From NCBI GenBank assembly GCA_002989075.1, contig PSQN01000005.1, positions 124,001-188,000 of the forward strand: a stretch of DNA of 64,000 nt, written 5' to 3'. How positions within the stretch are numbered: position 1 is the stretch's first letter; each line of letters starts with the position of its first letter. This document shows, piece after piece, positions 56,337 through 64,000 of the stretch. Made by a program: the position numbers and the translations under genes. The notes under the pieces were generated by a model. The model had not been told where the DNA came from. It did no database searches and was given only the letters and a program-made list of their open reading frames with translations. Source of the DNA: Arthonia radiata (Eukaryota > Ascomycota > Arthoniomycetes > Arthoniales > Arthoniaceae).

Positions 56337-57128
56337 TCAACTAGAGGAAAAGTCCTTGTAGGTCTTTACCCATCCTCGCCATGGCGTCCACCCTCCGCTT
56401 CCCAACTGCACCACCCGTCGCACTGGACGCGAGAGGCACAGCGAGCCAAATTCAGCGTCAAAGTCTCCCTCGCAATGCCTGCACTTGGAAGCTCCACAGT
56501 CGTCGCACATCTTGCAATTGTCCTCTGGTGGAGGAGCGGGGCCTGGCTGTAGACATGTGCGGCAAAGTGGTGAGATCAGCCATTGATGAGATTCGTTCCT
56601 CACATCCATCACGAATCCTCTCCCACTCTGGAATCTTTGCGCTACCATCAAGTGAAAAACCCTGCGTGCTATCCAGTTGAAGTAGTCGAATCGCGTCTCT
56701 ACCCAATAGCAATCTAAGCTGCGAATGGTGATCAAAGCTCCGTCGTGCACCTTGCCACCAAAGCCAAACAGCTCTTGAAAGTCCTCCTTGCAAGCATCTC
56801 GTTTGGTAAGAGAGCGGAAATTGACGATCATAAAAGGGACCCTTGCGAGTATCTCTGTTGCAATCAGTTCCATCTTCGGGCGAACCGGAACACCGAGGTG
56901 CCATATTGCACGACCGTGGGAAGGTAGCAGCTCAGCTACTTCACAATTGATGGCGCGGTTGACCAGAAGCAGTGGTGGTGTCTTGGTGATGACCCTGTCA
57001 TCATTGTAAAGCGGTGAATTGAGGAGCACAACATACGAGTCTTCGATAACTAGGGAGAAGATGTGCAAACGTAGTTCGACAGGCAAGTCGGTGAGTCTGG
57101 GCATGTTTACCGAAGCTGCGGGGAGCAT
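56337..57128 (-). CDS. F-box-like protein with Cys-rich C terminus
   Basis: Intronless, 263 residues. The N terminus reads MPRLTDLPVELRLHIFSLV, the Leu-Pro-x-Glu-Leu/Ile pattern of short fungal F-box domains that bind Skp1 in SCF ubiquitin ligases. A second ATG at 57104 begins exactly there. The middle resembles the fungal proteins with PPLLLVNRAINCEVAELL after the F-box. Residues about 190-230 hold seven Cys in CxxC pairs (CRTCLQ, CKMCDDC, CRHCEG), a probable zinc site. Target unknown. It is divergent from a RING-like gene 142 bp away. Confidence 0.65.
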   Translation of the reverse strand: MLPAASVNMPRLTDLPVELRLHIFSLVIEDSYVVLLNSPLYNDDRVITKTPPLLLVNRAINCEVAELLPSHGRAIWHLGVPVRPKMELIATEILARVPFMIVNFRSLTKRDACKEDFQELFGFGGKVHDGALITIRSLDCYWVETRFDYFNWIARRVFHLMVAQRFQSGRGFVMDVRNESHQWLISPLCRTCLQPGPAPPPEDNCKMCDDCGASKCRHCEGDFDAEFGSLCLSRPVRRVVQLGSGGWTPWRGWVKTYKDFSSS

Positions 57129-57270
57129 GAGGAAGATCCTTTATATAGGCGCTGCAACGTTACTAAACAACCCCTTTGCCGAGCGCCGAGCTCTCGGTAA
57201 GGCGCTGAGTGCCTCGTATACAAATAGCCAGTCACGTCGTCTGGACCTAGATCGCCCTTCAGCAGTTACG

Positions 57271-57855
57271 ATGTTATTCTTCCGCAAGCGCTGGCGCTTG
57301 CTTCGACACGAGGTACGTACGGCTGCTAAAAAGCAATGCTCGGAATGTTCGTCTTCAAACTATAGCCCTCGAGATCGCATGAAGATCATCATCTGCAATC
57401 ATTGTCAAAGCTACACGTGTCTTCCATGCTTTGAACAGCAGACTCTCAACACTCTGAAGTCCGGCCGCTTGGAATGGGCGCAATTGCGGTGTACGAGGTG
57501 TAACTGGATGTATTGGCCAACACTCACAATGGGACGTAAGGAGAGGTGGACGAAGGAAGTGGTCGCCAATACCTTGAGCAAAGCATTGTCCGAAAGGTTG
57601 GAAGGGGAAACTCAGTCAAGTGGCAACACAGAAGAGTGCTCGATCTGCTTCGAGCTACGCGCCGGGGGGAATCAACGCTGGTGTCAGTGCTGCAAGTTGA
57701 CAATGTGTCTGGTCTGCCTCAAGGTTCTCATAGCGAGCAAAGCAGGTGAGGCTTCATGCCCAGGCTGCCGAATGGGTTTCAACTTCCCGTGCTTACTGCA
57801 CTGGCTGCAGAGGGAGCAGCACACCAGTATACAGTCCGAGAACGCCATCAACTAA
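57271..57855 (+). CDS. RING-like Cys-rich protein
   Basis: Intronless, 194 residues from the ATG at 57271. Two zinc-type regions are visible. The first has CSECSSSN, ICNHCQSYTCLPC and CTRCNWMY. The second, ECSICFELRAGGNQRWCQCC then CLVCLK and CPGCRMGF, has the spacing of a RING-like domain, although the usual His is missing, so it may be a C4C4 variant. Such domains usually recruit an E2 enzyme. The open frame continues upstream but overlaps the F-box gene in antisense. Confidence 0.55.
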   Translation: MLFFRKRWRLLRHEVRTAAKKQCSECSSSNYSPRDRMKIIICNHCQSYTCLPCFEQQTLNTLKSGRLEWAQLRCTRCNWMYWPTLTMGRKERWTKEVVANTLSKALSERLEGETQSSGNTEECSICFELRAGGNQRWCQCCKLTMCLVCLKVLIASKAGEASCPGCRMGFNFPCLLHWLQREQHTSIQSENAIN

Positions 57856-57896
57856 GTTTCGTTGTACTGTCAATTGATCTTGCGGCTGGTGTGCTA

Positions 57897-58322
57897 TCAC
57901 TGCATCAATCGCTCATAGGAAGCCAACACCCAGTGCCATATTTCAGCAGTGTTGGCAGCGTTGATGATCCTGCGAGCCATGGTGCGCAAAGCAATGCGAG
58001 AAAGGTGCCTAGTCGCCCACAACGTTTGTGTTTTCCATCCAGAATGTTTTATGCTCAGCACGCCAATGTCGACGCTGTCTCGCTTGGCCGTCTCTCCGCT
58101 TTGACTGTCGATGCCTAACAGCATCTGACGCATGACTTGTATTTGGCTCACGAGCTTTTCTTGACGCTCTATCTCCTCGCATTCAAGCTTGTCAAGGAGC
58201 TTGATAAGTAGTACTGGGTTGATGAGACCGTGCATGGTGCGAGGGAAGATGGATGACTCACGGTGTAGACCCGTCCATTCTTGCCGGCTCCCAAGTCCAC
58301 AGCAGAACGGGGCGATCTGCAT
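57897..58322 (-). CDS. Small unknown helical protein
   Basis: An open frame of 141 residues from an ATG at 58322. A 48 nt GTGAGT..CCCAG intron at 58214-58261 is possible and keeps the frame, giving 125 residues. A third option is the ATG at 58235 (112 residues). The shared core KLLDKLECEEIERQEKLVSQ is a likely coiled coil, and the C terminus is basic and hydrophobic. No family recognised. Confidence 0.4.
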   Translation of the reverse strand: MQIAPFCCGLGSRQEWTGLHRESSIFPRTMHGLINPVLLIKLLDKLECEEIERQEKLVSQIQVMRQMLLGIDSQSGETAKRDSVDIGVLSIKHSGWKTQTLWATRHLSRIALRTMARRIINAANTAEIWHWVLASYERLMQ

Positions 58323-59052
58323 GCCTTATATGGCGCCCATCTAGGCGCCCATCTAGGCGCCTGTCGAAGCACCGGTCTAGCACAGTATAAGACCTAAGCG
58401 CCTTGGGGTACCTCTCAAAGTGGACAGAAAGTGTCTCATGTATGACCAAAATAGATACTTGAGCAACGCCTAAAATGTGTAATTCCATTCTATGAATAGC
58501 GCTACATCTTGGAGCATAGAACAAAAGGAAGACGATGCTTGACTACTGCTCTGTGCACGTGCTGGTACGTACTTCTGCTACTGCGGAGCCGATCAAGGAG
58601 TATCGCGTGCCTGCCACCACGGGGATGGTTGTAGGTGTGGCTCCCCTTGATGGTCCATGGAAGGAGGGGAAAGAACCCTGCCACCAAGCCGAAGTCGTCG
58701 TCCGTGTTCGTCTTGGAGACATGCTCGGCGTAGCATAGGGTGTGGTCGCAGCAGTCGGAGTGGAAGGCGTAGCAACATCACAGGGGACGGTTGCGGGTGG
58801 TGGTCGTGGCCGCTCAGACTGCTTTCGACAGTCGGATCGAAGATTGCATCGGATGGGAAATTCCAACACTCGTCTTCACTCTTTGCTTGACAAGTTGGAG
58901 AATTACGGAGCAGGCTTCAGTTGGGACTTGCGGGAGGCGGGCGCTAAGCATTATCAGCATTGAACCGGTTCAATTCAGAACCATGGTCGTAGAGGGGCGG
59001 GTCGTAATCCACTACCGTCCTTTCCTGGTCGACTTCATATCACATCAAAACA
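58323..59052. other. Intergenic region with a short 12 bp direct repeat
   Basis: About 730 bp. GGCGCCCATCTA is repeated in tandem at 58332-58355 with a third partial copy. A minus-strand frame (58543-58869, 108 codons, Pro, Thr and Ser-rich) could be a small protein but has no supporting feature, and I do not call it. Confidence 0.35.
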
Positions 59053-59893
59053 ATGGGCGTGCAGACAAGCAGAGAACTACAGGAGCGGCTGCAAGCAGGC
59101 GCGGTGAACGACATCGCCCAAGACGCTGAGGTACGTCAAGCTCACTGTTCCATTTCTGTAGCTGACACTGCCGGCCTTGTCTTAGTTTCACGACTTCATC
59201 AAGTCATCTGCGTGGCCAGAAGCATCAGAAAGCGTCAAGAAGCTCTTGAATGAGTTGACTTACGCTCCACGAGATCGCCTCAAGCCCTTGTTTGAGGCCG
59301 AGCTCATCCCTAGCCTGCAAACAAACGACGTTGCACTCCTTCAACAGCTTGCGAGAGGGGACACCGAGCCTATCATACGACACATTTCGCTCTCGCCAAT
59401 TGAGGCTTACGGCAACCTTGCAAGACTCGTACGAGCTAGAGCTGGGGAGCCATCATACCAAGACAACATTATACGCCGGTGTCAGATGTGTGTCTTTCAT
59501 CTGCTAAAAGAGCAGTATGAACGGGACAACATGGGCCTCAAACCTGGTTCTTTCGTAAGTTTATTTGCGGAGGCCACTGGCACTGGTGAATCTCCGTCGA
59601 GAGTATCGTCGAACGTGCGATATTGGATCAGGTCAGGTGCACTTCTACACAGGCTCGCCAGCCACCTCGGTGGGCTTGGAATCTTGTTTGTCTTACCCTC
59701 GAGTGTCTCCCGGAGCATCTGGGAGTCACACCTGAACCCTAATACCCCACGGTACAGCGATGCGATCGAGCACTTACGAGCAAGCGGGCTTTGCAGCTTT
59801 GCAGAGGATCATGGTGCCTATGCCGCTGGTGCGATGATTGTGGAACGCCTGGGACTTGTTCAAATTGGACGACTCCTGTCATTCCCGCCGTGA
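59053..59893 (+). CDS. Unknown protein, 3' structure uncertain
   Basis: Exon 1 59053-59130 joins in phase 0 across a 55 bp intron to exon 2, whose frame stays open to a TGA at 59893, giving 261 residues. The start (GVQTSRELQERLQAGAVNDI) and the following 120 residues look helical (LKPLFEAELIPSLQTNDVAL). A GTAAGT at 59555 could begin another intron ending near 59660, which would change the C terminus to a different open frame. The gene may also continue into the model at 60086. No family recognised. Confidence 0.5.
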
Positions 59894-60085
59894 GGTGGCC
59901 GAGTGCGGTGTCATGCAAGATAATGTTGGTCACGTGCGTGTGCTTTCCATGCTGAGCGCCAGTCAAGTACGGCGAGCTGGCATCAGAACGAACCGGCGAA
60001 CGTACACACTCTCCTACGGCCGTTTGGGATGAGGTAGTCAAGCTGGGCAGGCCTTGCTCATGACTGATCGATTCGTCCTAGTGGC

Positions 60086-61345
60086 ATGGCCAGGGCTGCA
60101 TGCCCACTTATTGGCTCTGACCAAAAAAGGTCTAGGACCCCTTCATCGTCCCGTTTTGCCCAAGGCTTTCTGCTGCCTTTCTGCCTTACAGCAACCAATA
60201 TGCATCTCGCAAGCAAGCCTTGGGTGCTGCATGGAACACGTCTTGCTGAAAGCGAGATCGCGAACTCCGACTCTCCGATTGAAGCGCTTGCGTGGCTTTG
60301 GCCCTGGAGCACAGTTGCTCGGTGGTCGGAACACCGCACGACACCTCCTCCCCTTTATTTCACCTCTGCACGCCTGGACCATCATGTGCCCACGACCACA
60401 GAAAGAGTATGGCTTCTGGACGAAGACGTAGACAGCCGCGCTCTACAAATACTTCGCTACGTGCCCTTTCACTTCTGGATATACAAGGTTGAGGAGAACG
60501 ACAGCCGTGTCGATCAACTGGTTTTTCCTCCACCCTCAGCCACCGGAGACAATTGCCACCTTCTGCCGCTGATGGAGAGCATATCGCAGGGCATAGTAGG
60601 GGTCATATCCCAAGCATTTGTGGGCTGCGACAACATCAAGATGCTCTCACGAAGGCTGCTAATCCTCGGACATCGCTACTCCAACGCCTTGCGAGACGAG
60701 AAGATGCTATTCGCCCATATGGTCTCCGCTGACTTTGGGTTCGTTGATCGACTTTCAATAATGGCAGCAGACGAACTTGCGCTCGATATGGCCATGGACT
60801 GCCACAAGATGTATCGGCGGCTTACTATTGTTGACCTCGAGCGATCTTCTGAGATCAGCGACGGCTTGCAGGAGATGCACGACACTCTTGCAAAGAACGC
60901 AATGGAGTGCTGGACGATAGGCGCGCATGACGACTTAATGCGGCTGGCGGAAGTATGTTTTCGACGTCGTATGGCAGCTCGCTGATACTGACAGCAAACC
61001 AAGGCTCTGCACACGATCCAATGCCACCATTTACAAGCTGCCCTTCGTCCATGGGTTTATTACAACGGAAACATACAGAAGCCAGGCCGGGTGGTTTCTG
61101 ATAGTCCAGGCCTCCCGCGTTTATCGCTTTGTAAAACCAGCTTCGCTCAACGATCGCCTGACAAGCGTGTCGAGTTTACGCTAGCCATCCTGAAGATGAT
61201 CTACGAATGGCACCCCTCTGGCAGCACCGAACAACCGTGTAAAAGGCCAAAGACATCAGAAGGCCCGAAGACACCACAGCAAGCAATGCCCCACATGAGG
61301 GAATGGTGGAAGAGGCGAAAGGAGCTAACATCGAATACACACTGA
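60086..61345 (+). CDS. Unknown protein, possibly the continuation of the gene at 59053
   Basis: Exons 60086-60952 and 61004-61345 join in phase 0 across a 51 bp intron (GTATGT, branch ACTGAC), giving 402 residues from the ATG at 60086. A later ATG at 60200 is also possible. Segments such as ALQILRYVPFHFWIYKVEEN and MVSADFGFVDRLSIMAADEL suggest a folded, mainly helical domain. The C terminus is basic and Pro-rich (KRPKTSEGPKTPQQ). The first 40 residues are less convincing and may belong to an unrecognised upstream exon. Confidence 0.5.
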
Positions 61346-61401
61346 CAGGAGGAAACTCTTAGCATTCAATACCGCAAAAGTCTGACAACTCAGTCATGTG
61401 T

Positions 61402-62904
61402 CTATCTCAGATTCAGGTCCTTCAATTTCCCAAAGATGAAGGGCCGAAACGAGGTGCCCATTCCCCAGATAGCATATGGCGCAATATCCGCTGGATCTCC
61501 ATAAGCTTTGCCGGCTTCCATCCATTCTTGAGCAAGCGCGATATTTCCTGACGTACCATATACATACGTGATCGCCTGATGAATCAAAGAGACGTAAGTG
61601 TTCTGTCTGTACCGCAAAGCTTGACTGGTCTTGATTGCTTCATTCCATAGCTTGACTGCCTTCGTCCGGTTAGATGATAAAGCAATTCTGCCCTTGCACA
61701 GGAGGACTCTCAGTGCATTGAAGCCGTCATCTCGCGGCATGTGAGCGGGCTCACACTTTGCCAGATGTTCTTGAGCGCCATCAGTGTCGTTCTTTGCGAG
61801 CAAAGCTTCGGCCATGTACAGGTGCATAGGGCTGTAATCACCGATTACGCCGAGAAGCTGATGTAGCAGCGCACAGGCTTCATCGATCTTGCCTTGCTCG
61901 CACATCGATCGAGCGAGTGCAAGCTTCAGTGCGGCCCAGACCTCTTCGCCCACATGATTCTCATCAACAAGACCTGCTCGGGCAAACTTTTCCGCGGACG
62001 CGAATTGCCCTTCTTCGCAAAGCAGCTGTGCGTTCTCACTATAAACGAGCTGCATGATAGATACGTAAAGGGGGGTGTCCTCGCGTCCGGCTGAGCTAAG
62101 AAGGGAGTCCATTGTGCGCCTTGCGAGTGACAGCGATCCAGCAGAGGTATATTTTCGTGCAAGATATATCTGATGCGTCACTTGCATCTCCACCAAACGT
62201 GCGTCAGTGCTCAGAGTTGCAAATACACCCTCCGAGCGTCCATGAAAAGCGTCCATGCGACACTTAAGGAGCGCGGTCGACACAGGATCTGGCCCTGACT
62301 TATCTATCAGAGAGTCCGCAGCTTGTAAAGCTCGTAGTTGTGTGTTTGGACTGTCATTGTAAGTCATCGAGAGCAGTGCAGTCACAAATGGAAGACGCAA
62401 TGGAGGCGTCTGGCTAGCAAGGTCTGTCAATGGCTCCAAGAGCGTGGCGGTAAAATCCCCGAGTCGACGAATTCTTGTCCAAAATCCAGGAAAACAGTGA
62501 TGTGTCGGCAGAGCTTGGCATATCAGAGCCAACAGCCCCAGTGATGGCTGAGCCGATAGAACATTGGCGTCCCGAAGCTCTCCGTCGTGGGGTAAGATCT
62601 CCAAGTCTTCGCCGTCGCAGACTCGAATGAGCCGCAGATTGGTCAGGGTCTCAAGTAACTTGGCAACGACGGCATCATTGCTGAAGACGTCGTTGAGAGG
62701 GGAACCAAGAAACTCTTTGAGCGCAATGTTGTCAACAGTAGCTTCCCCACGCTCATTCCACACAAAGCGTGGCTCTGTGGCCCAGAGGAGCAAGGAACGT
62801 GGTACCAAGGAGCCACGACTGTATATCAGGTCGAGAAAGCTAAATTGAGTTGTTGTTAGATCAAAGAGCACCATCTCCAGACCTTTCGGGCAAGGGGCCG
62901 CCAT
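61402..62904 (-). CDS. TPR-type repeat protein
   Basis: Open frame of 500 residues from the first ATG at 62904. The frame remains open about 15 codons further up without ATG, so an upstream exon is possible. The N-terminal 200 residues (FDLTTTQFSFLDLIYSRGSL, LPFVTALLSMTYND) might be a winged-helix-like segment as seen between NTPase and TPR parts of fungal STAND proteins, but no NTPase is present. From about 290 on, paired helices with Ala/Gly-Ala patterns (NAQLLCEEGQFASAEKFARA, ALARSMCEQGKIDEACALLH, MAEALLAKNDTDGAQEHLAK) are tetratricopeptide-like. Probably a protein-interaction scaffold. Confidence 0.6.
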   Translation of the reverse strand: MAAPCPKGLEMVLFDLTTTQFSFLDLIYSRGSLVPRSLLLWATEPRFVWNERGEATVDNIALKEFLGSPLNDVFSNDAVVAKLLETLTNLRLIRVCDGEDLEILPHDGELRDANVLSAQPSLGLLALICQALPTHHCFPGFWTRIRRLGDFTATLLEPLTDLASQTPPLRLPFVTALLSMTYNDSPNTQLRALQAADSLIDKSGPDPVSTALLKCRMDAFHGRSEGVFATLSTDARLVEMQVTHQIYLARKYTSAGSLSLARRTMDSLLSSAGREDTPLYVSIMQLVYSENAQLLCEEGQFASAEKFARAGLVDENHVGEEVWAALKLALARSMCEQGKIDEACALLHQLLGVIGDYSPMHLYMAEALLAKNDTDGAQEHLAKCEPAHMPRDDGFNALRVLLCKGRIALSSNRTKAVKLWNEAIKTSQALRYRQNTYVSLIHQAITYVYGTSGNIALAQEWMEAGKAYGDPADIAPYAIWGMGTSFRPFIFGKLKDLNLR

Positions 62905-63109
62905 AATTTCCCACGTACACAGTAACGATTCAAGAACATGAGCAACCACCGTAGCAAAGTATGATCAGCTAATGCGGGGTAGAGGACGCGCGAAACCCGA
63001 CCTCGGAGATGGCTTGCATGTGCTACAAGTAGATGTCGTGGCTACAATCGTCGCAAAAATCCCAATTTCCTGCCATCTACCTATCCAGTGGTTGAACAAC
63101 AGCGGAAGC

Positions 63110-63687
63110 TCAAGCTGATAGCTCATGCTCCAGATCAGCTACTATGTGCCGCAGTCTTGGATCTATCCGCTCGCCTGAAGGTGGGCCCTGCATATGCAGC
63201 CGCAGTCTTCGCTCAGGTCTCACATGACCTTTTTCGTCGAAGGCATGGGCCCAACGCATGTGACTTATGCATTCATGTTCGAGAAAACTCGAGAAAGAGC
63301 AGTACCTGCACCAGTATGCCAGAGGCTTCGCTACATGGTACCTATTGTGGTGCAAAGCTAGCTCGCCGGAGTCGGGGAAGATCTGCCAGCATTGATGGTC
63401 GCTGCACGGCAAAAGCCCCTGCTTGGGCGATATTCATGTGATACGCGAGATGTCTGCTGGTGGTGATACTCTCGTTCCTTTGGTATGTTAGTGTTGAGCA
63501 AGAGAGCGACGATAGATTTACAGACTTACTCTTTGAAGACATTCGACGATTGAGTGTAAGCGGCATTGCTCCTATCCTCAAGAGGCTTGAAGAGCACGGT
63601 ATTCGACTCTTCTTCGAAACTTTCGAAAAATCCGCACTCACGAGCAACCTGAGAACGTTTGCTCTTAGCAGACGAATTTTTGGCCAT
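63110..63687 (-). CDS. C2H2 zinc-finger gene with unresolved splicing
   Basis: The probable start is the ATG at 63687 (AKNSSAKSKRSQVAREC). A good intron at 63478-63529 (GTAAGT, branch ACTAAC, CAAAG) leads to a second exon that ends at 63342, giving 97 residues. In another frame, 63110-63405 encodes two C2H2 fingers (CSDHQCWQIF..LHHNRYH and WCRYCSFSSF..ISHMRWAH) with a proper stop at 63110. This frame has no ATG upstream and must be reached by a splice acceptor such as CCCAAG or AAGCAG near 63418-63424. I could not find the donor with matching phase with certainty. Confidence 0.45.
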
Positions 63688-64000
63688 CTCGTGTAGGGAC
63701 ACTATTAATGTGCGTGAGGCGGAGAGCCAAACTGTAAGGAAAAGAGGAGAGGAGGAGAGCAATGGGCGAGAATTGGAGAATGGAACGAAGCAGGTGGCGT
63801 TCCACCGTGCGAAATCAACGAGTTGCGTGGCTACGCCAAGTTCCTGCAAGAATCGATCCTCCACGAATTCGCATAGAATTGACACATGAACGCTGTCGTA
63901 ATAAAACAGTATGATATTTGGTCCTAGTCGAAAGCACGTATACAAGGCCCTCGTGAATCCCGGTCGTGCCACGCGCACGCAGCAGTCGACCGGTCGGGAG
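63688..64000. other. Right edge, upstream of the zinc-finger gene
   Basis: About 310 bp to the window end. The minus-strand frame stays open here without a clear start, and the stretch just before the ATG is pyrimidine-rich on the minus strand, as in fungal leaders. Nothing else recognised. Confidence 0.35.

Larger units (their letters stand above)
46585..64000 (+). mobile_element. Candidate Starship-type giant transposon, left (captain) end, right end not seen
   Basis: A DUF3435 tyrosine recombinase is the first gene and reads into a block of about 15 kb with no recognised housekeeping genes, two minisatellites and several small zinc-finger or ubiquitin-type proteins. The DNA immediately to the left is dense conserved euchromatin. 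Starships are defined by this arrangement, with cargo downstream of the captain. I cannot place either end or show terminal repeats, and DUF3435 genes also occur outside Starships, so the element is a hypothesis. The stated limits are only the first plausible base and the window edge. Confidence 0.4.

Noticed and set aside
58543-58869. Pro/Thr/Ser-rich minus-strand open frame of 108 codons
   Set aside because: Low complexity, no splice model and no domain; insufficient evidence for a gene.
59660-59760. Alternative frame giving a Trp/Leu-rich tail after a GTAAGT donor at 59,555
   Set aside because: Phase allows it, but the competing frame is equally plausible, so neither was preferred as a separate feature.

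Overview
The window is nuclear DNA of a filamentous ascomycete (Pezizomycotina). Nearly every gene is interrupted by short introns of about 45 to 170 bp with GT..AG ends and CTRAY-like branch sites, intergenic spaces are short, and the proteins belong to families found together in such fungi (fungal rhodopsin-like receptor, UMTA-type methyltransferase, glucosylceramide synthase, Mim1, DUF3435 recombinase). A dothideomycete is a guess I cannot confirm. All exon models below were spliced by eye and checked for phase; no database was searched.

Left part, 1-46.6 kb: dense, conserved, mostly housekeeping genes. In order: sulfite oxidase (cut by the left edge), flavin monooxygenase, nucleoside diphosphate kinase, a large UBC-fold E2 enzyme, a SAM methyltransferase, a seven-helix rhodopsin-like protein, an MFS transporter, a conserved protein of unknown role, an epoxide hydrolase, a protein built by tandem exon duplication, a telomeric OB-fold protein, an unknown protein, a PhoD-like phosphatase, OXA1, MIM1, the p47/Shp1 Cdc48 cofactor, an ankyrin protein, glucosylceramide synthase, proteasome alpha-4, a CHY zinc-finger protein and a WD40 plus inositol 5-phosphatase.

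Right part, 46.6-64 kb: gene content changes abruptly. Immediately downstream of the 5-phosphatase stop lies a DUF3435-type tyrosine recombinase reading rightwards, with visible R..R..H..Y catalytic residues and a C-terminal zinc finger that follows one in-frame stop. Everything to its right is unfamiliar: small zinc-finger proteins, a divergent F-box/RING pair, a TPR protein, unknown proteins and two minisatellite arrays, one of them between two divergent genes. This is the layout expected at the captain end of a Starship giant transposon: captain first, pointing into a block of accessory cargo. The right end of any such element lies outside the window, so this is a candidate only.

Working links between genes: OXA1 and MIM1 (inner and outer mitochondrial membrane insertion factors) are tail-to-tail neighbours, and MIM1, p47, glucosylceramide synthase, proteasome alpha-4, the CHY protein and the 5-phosphatase are arranged as divergent or convergent pairs. 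The E2 gene carries a possible 60 bp intron whose acceptor doubles as the stop codon, giving two predicted C termini.
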